From JAAYEV01 sp964508195 (GTDB taxonomy: Bacteria > Bacillota > Clostridia > Ch29), in the NCBI GenBank assembly GCA_964508195.1, contig CAZDSH010000001.1, forward strand, positions 62,001 through 126,000: a stretch of DNA of 64,000 bases, written 5' to 3'. Shown here piece by piece: positions 1 through 8,435 of the stretch. Below the pieces are notes generated by a model, which had not been told where the DNA came from, did no database searches, and worked only from the letters and a program-made list of their open reading frames with translations. Made by a program: the position numbers and the translations under genes. How positions within the stretch are numbered: position 1 is the first letter of the stretch; each line of letters begins with the position of its first letter.

Positions 1-248
1 GGTAAATCATAAAAAGCCCCCTCTTTTCGTATATCCGCTGGGGCCATATTAACAGTTATTCTGTTTGAAGGAAACTCCATCCCGGAATTCTTAATAGCGG
101 ACCTTACCCTTTCCTTTGATTCGCTTACAGAGGCATCGGGCAGCCCCACGATTGAGCAGGTGGGTAGCCCCCTGGATATAAAGGTTTCGACTTCGACACA
201 GAAACCCTCTAGACCGAAAAAGCAGCAACTGTATATTTTGGACAACAA
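1..248 (-). CDS. comM: Mg-chelatase-like AAA ATPase, ComM/YifB family (5' part only)
   Basis: This is the N-terminal part (about 82 residues) of a ComM/YifB-family protein; the rest lies beyond the left edge. Visible family features are FFGLEGFCVEVETFISRGLP, the VGLPDASV segment, ERVRSAIKNSG and TVNMAPADIRKEG, matching the start of YifB proteins. In this family the N-terminal domain resembles Lon substrate-binding folds and precedes an AAA+ module; ComM acts in DNA branch migration in transformable Gram-negatives, while the role in clostridia is unclear. The start is a TTG (248) placed after GAGGTGATC; a second TTG follows directly. It has its own candidate promoter just upstream. Confidence 0.85.
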   Translation of the reverse strand, partial: MLSKIYSCCFFGLEGFCVEVETFISRGLPTCSIVGLPDASVSESKERVRSAIKNSGMEFPSNRITVNMAPADIRKEGAFYDL

Positions 249-274
249 TGGGATCACCTCGTTACCAATTCCAT

Positions 275-304
275 ATTATAGCATCAATAGGTCTATTATA
301 ACAA
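275..304 (-). promoter_or_regulatory. Candidate sigma-A promoter for comM
   Basis: On the minus strand a -10 TATAAT (275-280) is preceded by TGC, an extended -10, and by TTGTTA (299-304) at 18 bp. It lies about 27 nt upstream of the TTG start. A second TATAAT overlaps the -35 region. This is a motif match only. Confidence 0.5.
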
Positions 305-355
305 CCTAAATTTTTTGTCCCATACTTACCCCTTATAAAATAAAATATATAGCAC

Positions 356-724
356 CTATATCACGGCATCAAAGGCACCCTTTAGGAGGCGTATTTCCTT
401 TATACCGCTTTTCCGTAGCATTATTTCTACTACATCGAAGCGTACTTGCTCATAAAAGATTCTGTTTCGGTGTAAATAGGACAGGGCCACCCTTGTAAGC
501 CTCCGTTGTTTGGCATGGTTAACAGCCTCAGCGGGGGTACCGTATCGTATACTGCGCCGGGTCTTTACCTCTATGAAAGCGAGTACATCCCTATCGAGGG
601 CTATTATATCAATCTCCCCCTGTTTATCCCTATAGTTAACCTTTACTATTTCGTAGCCCATATCCTTAAGATATTGAACTGCAGCCCCTTCGCCGGATTT
701 GCCTATGGATTTATTGCACATCAT
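356..724 (-). CDS. yraN: YraN/UPF0102 family nuclease-fold protein
   Basis: A 122-residue member of the UPF0102 family, a compact restriction-endonuclease-like fold. The conserved core is visible: GEGAAVQYLKDMGYEI near the N-terminus, GEIDIIALD (Asp of the PD-(D/E)XK motif) and AFIEVKTRRS (ExK). No cellular function is firmly established for the family. It is translationally coupled to the upstream ylqH-like gene, whose TGA overlaps this ATG by four bases (ATGA). Together with rnhB, ylqG and ylqH it closes the ylqF-type cluster before comM, a common clostridial order. Length is normal. Confidence 0.88.
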   Translation of the reverse strand: MMCNKSIGKSGEGAAVQYLKDMGYEIVKVNYRDKQGEIDIIALDRDVLAFIEVKTRRSIRYGTPAEAVNHAKQRRLTRVALSYLHRNRIFYEQVRFDVVEIMLRKSGIKEIRLLKGAFDAVI

Positions 725-993
725 GGGCCCTCATCCCCTTTTTTATGATCAAGCCAATATACAAAGGAAAGTATTTCTGCGACTACCTCGTAAAGCTCTG
801 GCGGTATTTCCTTTCCTATTCCCAATGTACCTAGCTTTATAGCAAGATCCTTTTTTGCATAAAGGGGCACCCCGGCATTGGCGGCTATCTCTATTATCCT
901 ATCGGCTAAAGGTCCTTCACCGTAGGCGGACACCCTGGGGGCCCTATCACCGCCGCTGTATTTTAAAGATGCTGCAATCCGTTTATTGGTCAT
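721..993 (-). CDS. ylqH: Stand-alone FlhB C-terminal-domain-like protein (YlqH)
   Basis: A 90-residue soluble protein equivalent to the cytoplasmic domain of FlhB/YscU export-switch proteins, without the membrane part. Visible similarity: AASLKYSGG, the GVPLYAKKDLAIKL segment and EIPPELYEVVAEILSFVYWL. In FlhB the preceding NPTH motif self-cleaves; here the corresponding place reads TNKR, so cleavage is not expected. Start ATG at 993 follows AAGGTG by eight bases. It directly follows a protein with a FliK-like C-terminus (ylqG), so the partners of the flagellar hook-length switch appear side by side outside any flagellar operon. Function unknown. Confidence 0.85.
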   Translation of the reverse strand: MTNKRIAASLKYSGGDRAPRVSAYGEGPLADRIIEIAANAGVPLYAKKDLAIKLGTLGIGKEIPPELYEVVAEILSFVYWLDHKKGDEGP

Positions 994-997
994 TGGT

Positions 998-2395
998 TTA
1001 CACCTTCAGATCAATAATTTTATCGCCGGCCCACGGCCTTTTTGTTGTGTTGCTATAAAACTCTATAGGGCCTACATTAAAGCCTAATTTTTTTAGGCCG
1101 TGCTCCAGAATATCTACATCCCCTTCGATGAGCTTCGTTATTTCTCTATCCCTGACGAAGAATTTGCATTTAATATTTTTTTGTTCGATTTTTACGTGTA
1201 TTTTTATATCCCCTAGATTTAACGTACCGGTATCAATCTCCAGTCCAAGGGTTTCGTTTTTGGTATTTTCATTATTCCCTTTACCCCTATCCTTTTTAAT
1301 GAAACAACTTTTAAATTCTTCGCCTAGAAGGAAGTGCAAAATACAAATATTTTGATCCCTAAGGATCTCCTCTAAAAGGGCTGCCCTCTGTAATAATAAT
1401 TCCTTTGCAGCCCATTGGCGAGGATTGTTCCCTTTGATCTCTTTGGCTTTGTTCAATATATTTTTTATATTAACGGGCTTTAACCTAGGCGGTCTATCCC
1501 CGACAATTTCCCTTTTAAATGATGTGCCCTTTGCAGTCGGTTTTCTCGGAAGTATATCCCCGGGGGATACATCCCTAGAAAACATCTTAGCCTTTCTTCC
1601 ATCGTCGCCTTCATTGCTATCCCTCAGGGGGTCCGTGTTCTGTTGTTTTCCCCGCGATATACGCATATCATCGGTCTTCCCATAAAGGAATTTCAACAAT
1701 GCCTCCGGGAATCCTTTATTTTCCCGTAGGTTTTTCACTAGTACGAGGTTTGTAAGGTTTATTTTGAACCCATGTTTCACTAAGTTTATTATGTCCTTTA
1801 CATCGACCTTTGTAAGGTCCCCTAGGAGCATACTAAATTTTTCGCATTCTGTAACGTCGCCATAGGCCTTTCCTTTAAATCCGTCAAAAAACCACTTTGC
1901 CAGCTCATCTATAGGCATATCAATCGCGTCTAAGGGTGCCGGTATAGAGGAGTCTAAGGGGGGTGCGGCCCTATGTAGTATAAAGTGTATATGTTTTAAT
2001 GTCCTTTGTACGGTTTCGGCATTTTCCGAGGTAACGGGCAAACCCCTTTGAACCATTTCATGAATTATAGCTTTATCCCCGGTATAGGGCCAAATACCGT
2101 ACTTTTCCCCGAGGCCGAGCCGGGGCTCGAAGGCCCTGTCTTCCTCTGCAAAAAGTGTAAGCTCTATCCTTGTTCCCGCTATTTCTTTAACCTGTAACTT
2201 TACGATCTGACCTGCCTTTAAATCCAAATCCGCCAGTATCCTCGCTCTAATTGTCCTGCTATCGGCTAACAAAAGGAGCAGATCTTTGTCCTCGGCCTTT
2301 AGTATTTCAGCCTCAAAAATATCCCCTACCCCCGGGAACGAAATATTATCCATTGCCTTTGTAATAAATTCTGCCGTAATAGATTTTAGTTCCAT
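998..2395 (-). CDS. ylqG: YlqG-like protein with FliK-like C-terminal domain
   Basis: About 465 residues, function unknown. The N-terminal third looks like a beta-rich OB-like segment (GDIFEAEILKAEDKDLLLLL, then GQIVKLQVKEIAG); the middle is charged and low-complexity (residues about 250-320 of the protein); the C-terminus (LNLGDIKIHVKIEQKNIKC through LIEGDVDILEHGLKKLGFNV) has the layout of the flagellar hook-length control domain of FliK. I chose the ATG at 2395 because GGAGG lies eight bases upstream and it overlaps the rnhB stop by ten bases; a longer reading frame reaches 2446 but has no better site. Position between rnhB and ylqH matches B. subtilis ylqG. Confidence 0.75.
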   Translation of the reverse strand: MELKSITAEFITKAMDNISFPGVGDIFEAEILKAEDKDLLLLLADSRTIRARILADLDLKAGQIVKLQVKEIAGTRIELTLFAEEDRAFEPRLGLGEKYGIWPYTGDKAIIHEMVQRGLPVTSENAETVQRTLKHIHFILHRAAPPLDSSIPAPLDAIDMPIDELAKWFFDGFKGKAYGDVTECEKFSMLLGDLTKVDVKDIINLVKHGFKINLTNLVLVKNLRENKGFPEALLKFLYGKTDDMRISRGKQQNTDPLRDSNEGDDGRKAKMFSRDVSPGDILPRKPTAKGTSFKREIVGDRPPRLKPVNIKNILNKAKEIKGNNPRQWAAKELLLQRAALLEEILRDQNICILHFLLGEEFKSCFIKKDRGKGNNENTKNETLGLEIDTGTLNLGDIKIHVKIEQKNIKCKFFVRDREITKLIEGDVDILEHGLKKLGFNVGPIEFYSNTTKRPWAGDKIIDLKV

Positions 2396-3180
2396 TTGGC
2401 CTGCCTCCGGATATTTTCTAAAAAGGTATCCCGGTGTACGGGACACGGTCCGTGTTTTAGAAGCGCTAACCGATGTTCCTCTGTTCCATAGCCTTTATTC
2501 CGCCGGAAATTGTACTTAGGGTAACGATAATCTAAAAAGTTCATATACCTATCCCTGACCACTTTTGCTATTATACTTGCAGCGGCGATGGATAGGCATT
2601 TGTCATCACCCTTTATTATACTTTTTTGGTACACATCACAGCGGGGTAGCTTTAAGGCATCGAGTAATAAACAATCGGGTTTTATCGTTAACCTTTTAAG
2701 TGCTATGTAAACGGCCTTATACGTAGCCCTTAGTATATTTATTCTGTCGATTTCTCTATTGTCCGCCATCCCGATACCGTAGGCCACGGCCTCCTTCGTT
2801 ATACGATGATACAGTTCTTCCCTTATCCCGGGGGATATTTGTTTTGAATCCCTTATCCCCGGTATAAAAAGATCCCCGGGTAGTATAACCGCTGCGGCAA
2901 CCACCGGCCCGGAAAGGGGTCCACGGCCCGCTTCATCTATGCCTGCTATTGCATTAAACCCTTCCCGGCGCAGATCATTTTCGATACCTTTCATCCTATT
3001 GATCCTCTCGGCCTCAAGGGTTTTTTTCCTAAGGGTGTTTTGTATCCCCTTGCCGAGGGCCCTTACCCCAGTACGCCTATCGGAAAGCAATTCGGGAATA
3101 AGTGCGTATTGATCCTCCCTGTCCAACGCCTTTATATAGGCCTTAATCTGTCCTATAGTTTTCTTTAACACTAAACCCAT
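2386..3180 (-). CDS. rnhB: Ribonuclease HII
   Basis: RNase HII removes ribonucleotides from DNA and RNA primers. The catalytic core starts with GIDEAGRGPLSGPVVAAA, and includes DSKQISPGIREELY, LLLDALKLP and AAASIIAKVVRDRYM, giving the DEDD metal-binding residues. About 75 residues precede the core, an N-terminal extension also found in the 255-residue B. subtilis enzyme; total 264 residues from the ATG (a GTG lies one codon earlier). Downstream of rbgA, overlapping ylqG by ten bases, as part of the rplS-lepB-rbgA-rnhB-ylqGH run. Confidence 0.95.
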   Translation of the reverse strand: MGLVLKKTIGQIKAYIKALDREDQYALIPELLSDRRTGVRALGKGIQNTLRKKTLEAERINRMKGIENDLRREGFNAIAGIDEAGRGPLSGPVVAAAVILPGDLFIPGIRDSKQISPGIREELYHRITKEAVAYGIGMADNREIDRINILRATYKAVYIALKRLTIKPDCLLLDALKLPRCDVYQKSIIKGDDKCLSIAAASIIAKVVRDRYMNFLDYRYPKYNFRRNKGYGTEEHRLALLKHGPCPVHRDTFLENIRRQAKWN

Positions 3181-3231
3181 CACCCCTTTCCTTTTCTTAT
3201 CTCCACTATCATGACATAGAACATATATGCT

Positions 3232-4089
3232 TTATTTGGTGTAGGTCTCCGGCGTCTCAAGGGATATAGGTCCTAATTTTCCAGCCCTAAAATCCTCTAA
3301 TAATATATTTGCAGCCCTTAGGGTATCGGTCTTGCCACCCTTCAAAACACAACCCCTCTTTTTCGCTATAAGATTTAGCACATCATAGGGGATATCTACG
3401 GATTGGGGTACCCCGTAATATCTTTCCAGTATATGGGGATCAATATGTATAAGCCTCTCTATTAGCTCCAGGGATAGGCCTTCGATATTTAATATTTCAG
3501 ATTTTATTGATCCCGTTAGGGCTAGGTTTATACCTATAATCCTTTCTTCGAATTTAGGCCACAATACCCCCGGCGTGTCCAGAAGGTCTGCGGTCTTCGC
3601 AATCCTTATCCATTGCCTACCCCTCGTAACCCCCGGTTTATTGCCGGTTTTCGCGCCGGTCCTTCCGGTTATACGGTTTATAAGTGAGGATTTGCCCACG
3701 TTAGGTATACCCGCTACCATCAACCGAACAGGCCTCGCCCTCCTGCCCTGACGACGTAATTTTTTATGTAGATCCCCTCCCAGGGTTTCAACCTTTTTTA
3801 GTAGTTCACGAATGCCGTCCCCCTTTATCGAATTAATGGCTACAGCGTGCAGGGATCGCTCCTTAAAATATTCGATCCAAAGTAGCGTACACTGCATATC
3901 GGCGAGGTCCTTTTTGTTAAGGGTTATTATCCTTTTGGACTGGGGTATTAGCTTTGTAAGTTCGGGATTACTGCTTGAATAGGGTATCCTTGCATCCAGC
4001 AGCTCTATTACAAAATCCGCCGCCTTAATATCATTTTTTATTTGATTTAGTGCCCTGGCCATGTGACCGGGGAACCATTGTATATCCAT
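3232..4089 (-). CDS. rbgA: Ribosome biogenesis GTPase A
   Basis: RbgA (YlqF) is a circularly permuted GTPase required for late assembly of the 50S subunit. The permuted order is visible: the G4 motif NKKD (about residue 57) comes before G1 GIPNVGKSSLIN (about 127) and G3 DTPGVLWP (about 172). The N-terminus IQWFPGHMARA is the family signature, with the His proposed to act in catalysis. 285 residues, normal length, with a helical C-terminal RNA-binding region. It sits between lepB and rnhB, 17 nt after lepB, in the same order as B. subtilis. Confidence 0.96.
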   Translation of the reverse strand: MDIQWFPGHMARALNQIKNDIKAADFVIELLDARIPYSSSNPELTKLIPQSKRIITLNKKDLADMQCTLLWIEYFKERSLHAVAINSIKGDGIRELLKKVETLGGDLHKKLRRQGRRARPVRLMVAGIPNVGKSSLINRITGRTGAKTGNKPGVTRGRQWIRIAKTADLLDTPGVLWPKFEERIIGINLALTGSIKSEILNIEGLSLELIERLIHIDPHILERYYGVPQSVDIPYDVLNLIAKKRGCVLKGGKTDTLRAANILLEDFRAGKLGPISLETPETYTK

Positions 4090-4106
4090 AATCTATATGC
4101 GCCCCT

Positions 4107-4628
4107 TTATTTGATCTTTGATAGGGGTAGCGGCCACATTCTAATAATAGCCTCCCCCCTAATATTGTCCAGGGGTACAAAACCCACATCTGCAAACCGG
4201 CTATCCCTGCTATCATTCCTGTTATCCCCCATTACAAATACCGTTCCCCGTGGTACCACTACCTCGGAATAATCCCCTAGGGGCCTTTCGTTGATATAGG
4301 GTTCATTTAGTTCAACGCCATTTATATATACACGATGATTACGGACCTCTACTCTATCGCCTTCCGTTCCTATTACCCTTTTTATAAATATAAGGGACGG
4401 ATCCGCGGGATATTTAAACACCACTATATCCCCGTGCCGGGGTCCATCAAGTCTATAGCCTATTTTGTTTACGGCTAACCTATCCCTATCCCTTAGGGTA
4501 GGCATCATCGATGATCCGTCCACCAATACCGTTTCAAATATAAAGGCTTTGATTATAACTGCTAGAATTAACGCTATTATTATGGATTCTATCCATTCCC
4601 TCCCCTGGCTTTTAGAGCTTGAAGCCAT
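4107..4628 (-). CDS. lepB: Signal peptidase I
   Basis: Type I signal peptidase, a membrane-anchored Ser-Lys protease that cleaves signal peptides of exported proteins. One N-terminal membrane segment (IESIIIALILAVIIKAFIF) is followed by the catalytic Ser box GSSMMPTL and the Lys box FIKRVIGTEGD, then GDNRNDSRDSR. 173 residues from the ATG at 4628, which has AGGAGGG six bases upstream; a TTG one codon earlier is less likely. It lies between the rplS terminator and rbgA, so part of its transcription may depend on readthrough. Confidence 0.95.
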   Translation of the reverse strand: MASSSKSQGREWIESIIIALILAVIIKAFIFETVLVDGSSMMPTLRDRDRLAVNKIGYRLDGPRHGDIVVFKYPADPSLIFIKRVIGTEGDRVEVRNHRVYINGVELNEPYINERPLGDYSEVVVPRGTVFVMGDNRNDSRDSRFADVGFVPLDNIRGEAIIRMWPLPLSKIK

Positions 4629-4709
4629 CAAAAACCCTCCTACTTTATGTTACAGAATTGATACGGTTATATTACGAATCCTATACTACTGCCTTTGAAT
4701 TAAGATTAA

Positions 4710-4739
4710 AACAAAATATGGGACTGTTGTCAGCCCCAT
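4710..4739 (-). terminator. Intrinsic terminator after rplS
   Basis: On the minus strand ATGGGGCTG and CAGTCCCAT pair (nine positions, one G-T wobble) around a four-base loop, followed by ATTTTGTTTT. It starts a few bases after the rplS stop and would limit readthrough into lepB. Confidence 0.75.
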
Positions 4740-4747
4740 AATGTCCC

Positions 4748-5089
4748 TTATCTTCTTTCTTTCACCCTGGCGGCTTTACCTATCCTATCCCGTAGGTAGT
4801 AAAGTTTCGCCCTTCTAGCCCTTCCCTTTCTAATTACTTCTATATCATCCACTTTAGGAGAATGTAAAAGAAAGGTTCTTTCAACGCCCACGCCGTAGGA
4901 AACCCTCCTTACAGTAAAGGTTTCGTTTATGCCACCATTTTGTCTTTTTATTACGATACCTTCAAAGGCCTGTATCCTTTCCCTACTACCCTCTTTGATT
5001 TTCACGTATACCCGTACGGTATCACCTATTCGGAACTGGGGTATTTCTTTCTTAAGCTGTTCATCTTCAATCATTTTAATGAGATCCAT
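4748..5089 (-). CDS. rplS: 50S ribosomal protein L19
   Basis: Ribosomal protein L19 at the 30S-50S interface, 113 residues, the usual size. Recognisable segments are IPQFRIGDTVRVYVKIKEG, RIQAFEGIVIKRQNGG and FTVRRVSYGVGVERTF, then HSPKVDDIEVIRKGRARRAKLYYLRD. It has its own promoter about 75 nt upstream and is followed by a strong hairpin terminator, so it can be expressed apart from the trmD operon above it. Confidence 0.98.
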   Translation of the reverse strand: MDLIKMIEDEQLKKEIPQFRIGDTVRVYVKIKEGSRERIQAFEGIVIKRQNGGINETFTVRRVSYGVGVERTFLLHSPKVDDIEVIRKGRARRAKLYYLRDRIGKAARVKERR

Positions 5090-5162
5090 TTTGTACCTCC
5101 TTCCCTGTCGGCCTTCGTATCCTTTTTTGGAAAGAAACCGAATACCTATTACGCCAAATGCT

Positions 5163-5191
5163 ATTATAGCATAGGAAAAGCTCTGTCACAA
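5163..5191 (-). promoter_or_regulatory. Sigma-A promoter for rplS
   Basis: Minus-strand TTGTGA (5186-5191), 17-bp spacer, perfect TATAAT (5163-5168). The resulting leader of roughly 65 nt is where many Firmicutes carry an L19 autoregulatory leader; I could not confirm that fold by eye. Confidence 0.7.
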
Positions 5192-5242
5192 TGAAGCCTA
5201 TCTTAATTTTTAGAGCCCATTTCCGTCCCTTTATAACCCCGT

Positions 5243-5917
5243 TTATTTAAGGAGGTCCGGCCTTAGGACCCTTGTAATTTCTATGGCCTTTTCCCTTCTC
5301 CATTTTTCGATATTTTGATGGTTACCGGTAAGCAATACCTCGGGTACTTTCATACCTTGAAATTCCGCAGGTCGCGTGTACTGGGGGTACTCCAACAGTC
5401 CATCGGCAAAGGATTCTTCTTTAAGGGATTCCGGGCTCCCTACTACTCCGGGAAGCAGTCGTGTTACAGCGTCCACTATTGCCATGGCGGGTATTTCGCC
5501 GCCGGTGAGAATATAATCACCTATGGATATCTCCTCATGAATCATATTATCGATTATCCTTTGATCAACCCCCTCATAGCGACCACATACAATAATAAGG
5601 TGGTTTATTTTGCTTAAGGAAAGGGCCTTATCCTGATCGAAGGGTCTACCCCTCGGACTCGTTAATATTATACGAGGGTCAGTATCCTCTTTCTTTAGCG
5701 CATTGATGGCATAATACAACGGTTCCGCCATCATTATCATACCGGCACCACCGCCATAGGGATAATCGTCCACCCTTTTGTGCCTATCCCGGGAAAAATC
5801 CCTTATATTTACCGGATTAATCGCCACTAAACCCCTATCTATAGCCCTACCCAATACGCCGCCCTCAAAAACTTTATTAAACATCTCCGGAAAAAGGGTA
5901 AGGATATCAATTTTCAT
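5243..5917 (-). CDS. trmD: tRNA (guanine-N1)-methyltransferase
   Basis: TrmD makes m1G37 in tRNAs reading codons that start with C or with G36, preventing +1 frameshifts. The trefoil-knot SPOUT features are seen: LTLFPEMF at the start, DDYPYGGGAGMIM, the SAM-site strand IIVCGRYEGVDQR and SIGDYILTGGE, followed by SPESLKEESFADGLLEYPQYTRP. 224 residues, slightly short at the C-terminus compared with the common 240-250. Start ATG overlaps the rimM stop by four bases (ATGA), so the two are translationally coupled. Confidence 0.96.
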   Translation of the reverse strand: MKIDILTLFPEMFNKVFEGGVLGRAIDRGLVAINPVNIRDFSRDRHKRVDDYPYGGGAGMIMMAEPLYYAINALKKEDTDPRIILTSPRGRPFDQDKALSLSKINHLIIVCGRYEGVDQRIIDNMIHEEISIGDYILTGGEIPAMAIVDAVTRLLPGVVGSPESLKEESFADGLLEYPQYTRPAEFQGMKVPEVLLTGNHQNIEKWRREKAIEITRVLRPDLLK

Positions 5918-6423
5918 TCTATCAGCCCCTCGGGCAACTGTATATCTATAACTTTGGATGCTATATCTATACGCTTTACTATTGATTTAATCGCCGGTAT
6001 AAGTATTTCCCCTTTTTCTCCCTCGACCACGTATACATCATTAGCACCGGTAGGCAGTACATCCTTTACGTTGCCTAATAATTCATTGCGCTCTGTATAA
6101 ACTTTGCAACCTATTACGTCGAACACATAAAAATGCCCCTCCTGTAATGGTGCGAGATTAGCCCTGTCTACCTCTAAATATTTGGCCTTAAACCCTATTA
6201 CCGAATCTATTTCGTCGTAATGTCTAAACTTTAGCGCGATGTACCTGCCTCCCTTATAGGCCCGTCTTTTTTCTACATCCATGGCTAACCTATGGCCGTC
6301 GATATCTATATAACACCTTTCGAGGCTATTAAATCGGTTTGGTATATTGCTCAGAGGGAGGACCTTAAGTTCACCTTTTATACCTAGGGTGTTTACAATA
6401 TATCCAATTTTATAATAATCCAT
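5914..6423 (-). CDS. rimM: Ribosome maturation factor RimM
   Basis: RimM binds S19 and the 30S head during 16S maturation. The N-terminal barrel begins YYKIGYIVNTLGIKGELKV, and the C-terminal PRC-barrel contains GCKVYTERNELLGNVKDVL and VVEGEKGEILIPAI. I place the start at ATG 6423, with GGGGTGG seven bases upstream, giving 169 residues, the normal size; a frame extension of 16 residues upstream looks non-coding. Coupled to trmD by a four-base overlap. Confidence 0.94.
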   Translation of the reverse strand: MDYYKIGYIVNTLGIKGELKVLPLSNIPNRFNSLERCYIDIDGHRLAMDVEKRRAYKGGRYIALKFRHYDEIDSVIGFKAKYLEVDRANLAPLQEGHFYVFDVIGCKVYTERNELLGNVKDVLPTGANDVYVVEGEKGEILIPAIKSIVKRIDIASKVIDIQLPEGLIE

Positions 6424-6477
6424 CGGTAAACCACCCCATCGGTTTGGTAAGAAATTATGACCCTTCATCACGATCTG

Positions 6478-6708
6478 TTATTCTACTATATCCACTGTTA
6501 CCCTTTCGTTTAATTTCGTCGCTGAGGCCTTTACTATAGTCCTTATGGCCTTTGCAATTCTCCCTTTCTTGCCTATGACCCTGCCCATATCCTCTGGACA
6601 TACCTTCAGCTCTACAATTATCGATCGTCCCTTATTCGCCTGTTTTACTTCAACCATCTCAGGATGATCCACGAGGGATCGGGCAATGAATTCGACTAAT
6701 TCTACCAT
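6478..6708 (-). CDS. khpA: KH-domain RNA-binding protein (KhpA)
   Basis: A 76-residue single KH-domain protein (YlqC/KhpA family), with the GxxG loop in VIGKKGRIAKAIRTIVKA. KhpA partners with the Jag/KhpB protein in some Gram-positives and influences cell-division and envelope genes; that partner is not in this window. Placement between rpsP and rimM is the standard Firmicute order. Short gap (15 nt) from rpsP. Confidence 0.93.
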   Translation of the reverse strand: MVELVEFIARSLVDHPEMVEVKQANKGRSIIVELKVCPEDMGRVIGKKGRIAKAIRTIVKASATKLNERVTVDIVE

Positions 6709-6723
6709 AGCCTACACCTCCGG

Positions 6724-6996
6724 TTATTCCTCGTTACCAGTTTCATCAGGTTTATCGTACATCCCTTCGGATTTGAACAATGCCCTTACGGTATTCGAGG
6801 GTTTAGCACCTTTTTTGAGCCATTCCATAGCCTTCTCCTGATTTATTTTAACCTCTTTTGGCTGGGATATAGGATCATAATACCCTAATTCCTCTATGAA
6901 CCTCCCATCCCTGGGGGACCTAATATCGGTTACCACTATTCTATAAAAGGGCCTTTTTTTTGCCCCCATCCTCCTTAGACGTATCTTTACCGCCAT
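6724..6996 (-). CDS. rpsP: 30S ribosomal protein S16
   Basis: S16 of the 30S subunit. From the ATG at 6996 (GGGAGGTGA upstream) the protein is 90 residues, AVKIRLRRMGAKKRPFYRIV at the front, SPRDGRFIEELGYYDP in the middle, then the KAMEWLKKGAKPSNTVRALF segment. A six-residue upstream extension is discounted because the Shine-Dalgarno would lie inside it. It follows ffh by 38 nt in the order ffh-rpsP-khpA-rimM-trmD-rplS. Confidence 0.98.
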   Translation of the reverse strand: MAVKIRLRRMGAKKRPFYRIVVTDIRSPRDGRFIEELGYYDPISQPKEVKINQEKAMEWLKKGAKPSNTVRALFKSEGMYDKPDETGNEE

Positions 6997-7034
6997 TATT
7001 TCACCTCCCTGCACAAATTAGTATTTATCTATGA

Positions 7035-8375
7035 TTACATAAAGGGGAACCCCGGTCTTCCTTGTTTTAGACCCCTTTCCATGCCGGCAAACTGTTTCAT
7101 CAGTTTTTTCGTCTGTTCAAATTGCTTTAGGAGTCTGTTCACCCTTTGAACTTTAGTGCCGCTGCCCATAGCGATCCTCCTACGCCTGCTGGCGTTTATT
7201 ATGGATGGATTTCTCTTTTCCGCCGGGGTCATGGACTTTATTATAGCCTCTATTTGGAGTAATTCCCTTTCGTCTACTTTCATAGGCCCCATCTGCCTGG
7301 ATTTCATGCCGGGTATCATACCCATTATCTGTTCGAGGGGGCCCATTTTCTTTAGCTGGTTTAGCTGTTCGAGGAAATCCTCTAATGTAAACTGTTGTCT
7401 CCTTAGCTTTTTGGTAAGTTCTATCGCCTTTTTCTGATCAAAGCTCTCTTCCGCCCTCTCTATAAGGGTAAGCACATCACCCATTCCTAATATTCGGGAT
7501 GCCATACGATCGGGGTAAAACAGCTCTATGTCCTCAGGTTTTTCGCCGGTACCGGCAAATATAATCGGTTTACCGGTAACGGCCTTTACCGATAATGCCG
7601 CGCCTCCCCGGGCGTCCCCATCGAGCTTTGTTAGGAATACGCCGTCTATACCTAGGCTATCGTTAAATCCTTTAGCCACGTTAACCGCATCCTGTCCCGT
7701 CATAGCGTCTACGACGAGGAGTGTTTCGTCAGGTTTTATCGCATCCCTCATGGTTTTTAACTCTGTCATGAGGGTATCGTCTATGTGCAAACGGCCGGCG
7801 GTATCAATGATGACTACATCGTTGCCCTTTCTTTTGGCCTCGGCCAGGCCAGCCCTGGCAATATCCGCGGGCATCCCTTTGTCACCCATAGAAAATACTG
7901 GAATATCAGCACTATCACCGACGATATGAAGTTGCTTTATCGCCGCGGGCCTGTACGTATCGCAGGCCACTAAAATAGGGTTTTTGTTGTTATGTTTTTT
8001 GAAATATTTTGCTATCTTCGCTGCGGCGGTAGTCTTACCCGCCCCCTGTAGACCTACGAGCATCACTTTTGTAATGCCTGTTGAGGAAAAGACCGGTTTA
8101 CTCGGGGTACCCCCCATGAGCTCCGTAAGCTGTTCTTTTACTATTTTTATCACCTGCTGCCCCGGGGTTAGGCTCTCCATTACTGTGCTGTCCATTGCAC
8201 CTTCGGATACTTTTTTTATAAAGTCTTTGACTACCAAAAAATTCACATCCGCCTCTAACAGCGCAAGTCTTATTTCCCTCATACCCTCCTTAATATCCTT
8301 CTCCGATAGCTTGCCCTTGCTCCTAAAACGTTTAAAAGCGAATTGTAGCTTTTCCGTTAACCCTTCGAAGGCCAT
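7035..8375 (-). CDS. ffh: Signal recognition particle protein Ffh
   Basis: The SRP54 GTPase that binds signal sequences of nascent membrane proteins and the 4.5S/6S RNA. N domain residues 1-90; G domain with GLQGAGKTTAAAK, DTYRPAAIKQL, DTAGRLH and TKLDGDARGGAAL; Met-rich M domain at the C-terminus (QIMGMIPGMKSRQMGPM, RRRRIAMGSGT for RNA binding, ending FAGMERG...). 446 residues, normal. It follows ylxM, its usual partner gene, with 60 nt between. Confidence 0.98.
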   Translation of the reverse strand: MAFEGLTEKLQFAFKRFRSKGKLSEKDIKEGMREIRLALLEADVNFLVVKDFIKKVSEGAMDSTVMESLTPGQQVIKIVKEQLTELMGGTPSKPVFSSTGITKVMLVGLQGAGKTTAAAKIAKYFKKHNNKNPILVACDTYRPAAIKQLHIVGDSADIPVFSMGDKGMPADIARAGLAEAKRKGNDVVIIDTAGRLHIDDTLMTELKTMRDAIKPDETLLVVDAMTGQDAVNVAKGFNDSLGIDGVFLTKLDGDARGGAALSVKAVTGKPIIFAGTGEKPEDIELFYPDRMASRILGMGDVLTLIERAEESFDQKKAIELTKKLRRQQFTLEDFLEQLNQLKKMGPLEQIMGMIPGMKSRQMGPMKVDERELLQIEAIIKSMTPAEKRNPSIINASRRRRIAMGSGTKVQRVNRLLKQFEQTKKLMKQFAGMERGLKQGRPGFPFM

Positions 8376-8435
8376 CTCTGTTAACCCTCCCCGTCAGCCC
8401 ACAGCCCCTGGAATGCTATGGGAGTCGTTTTTGTA

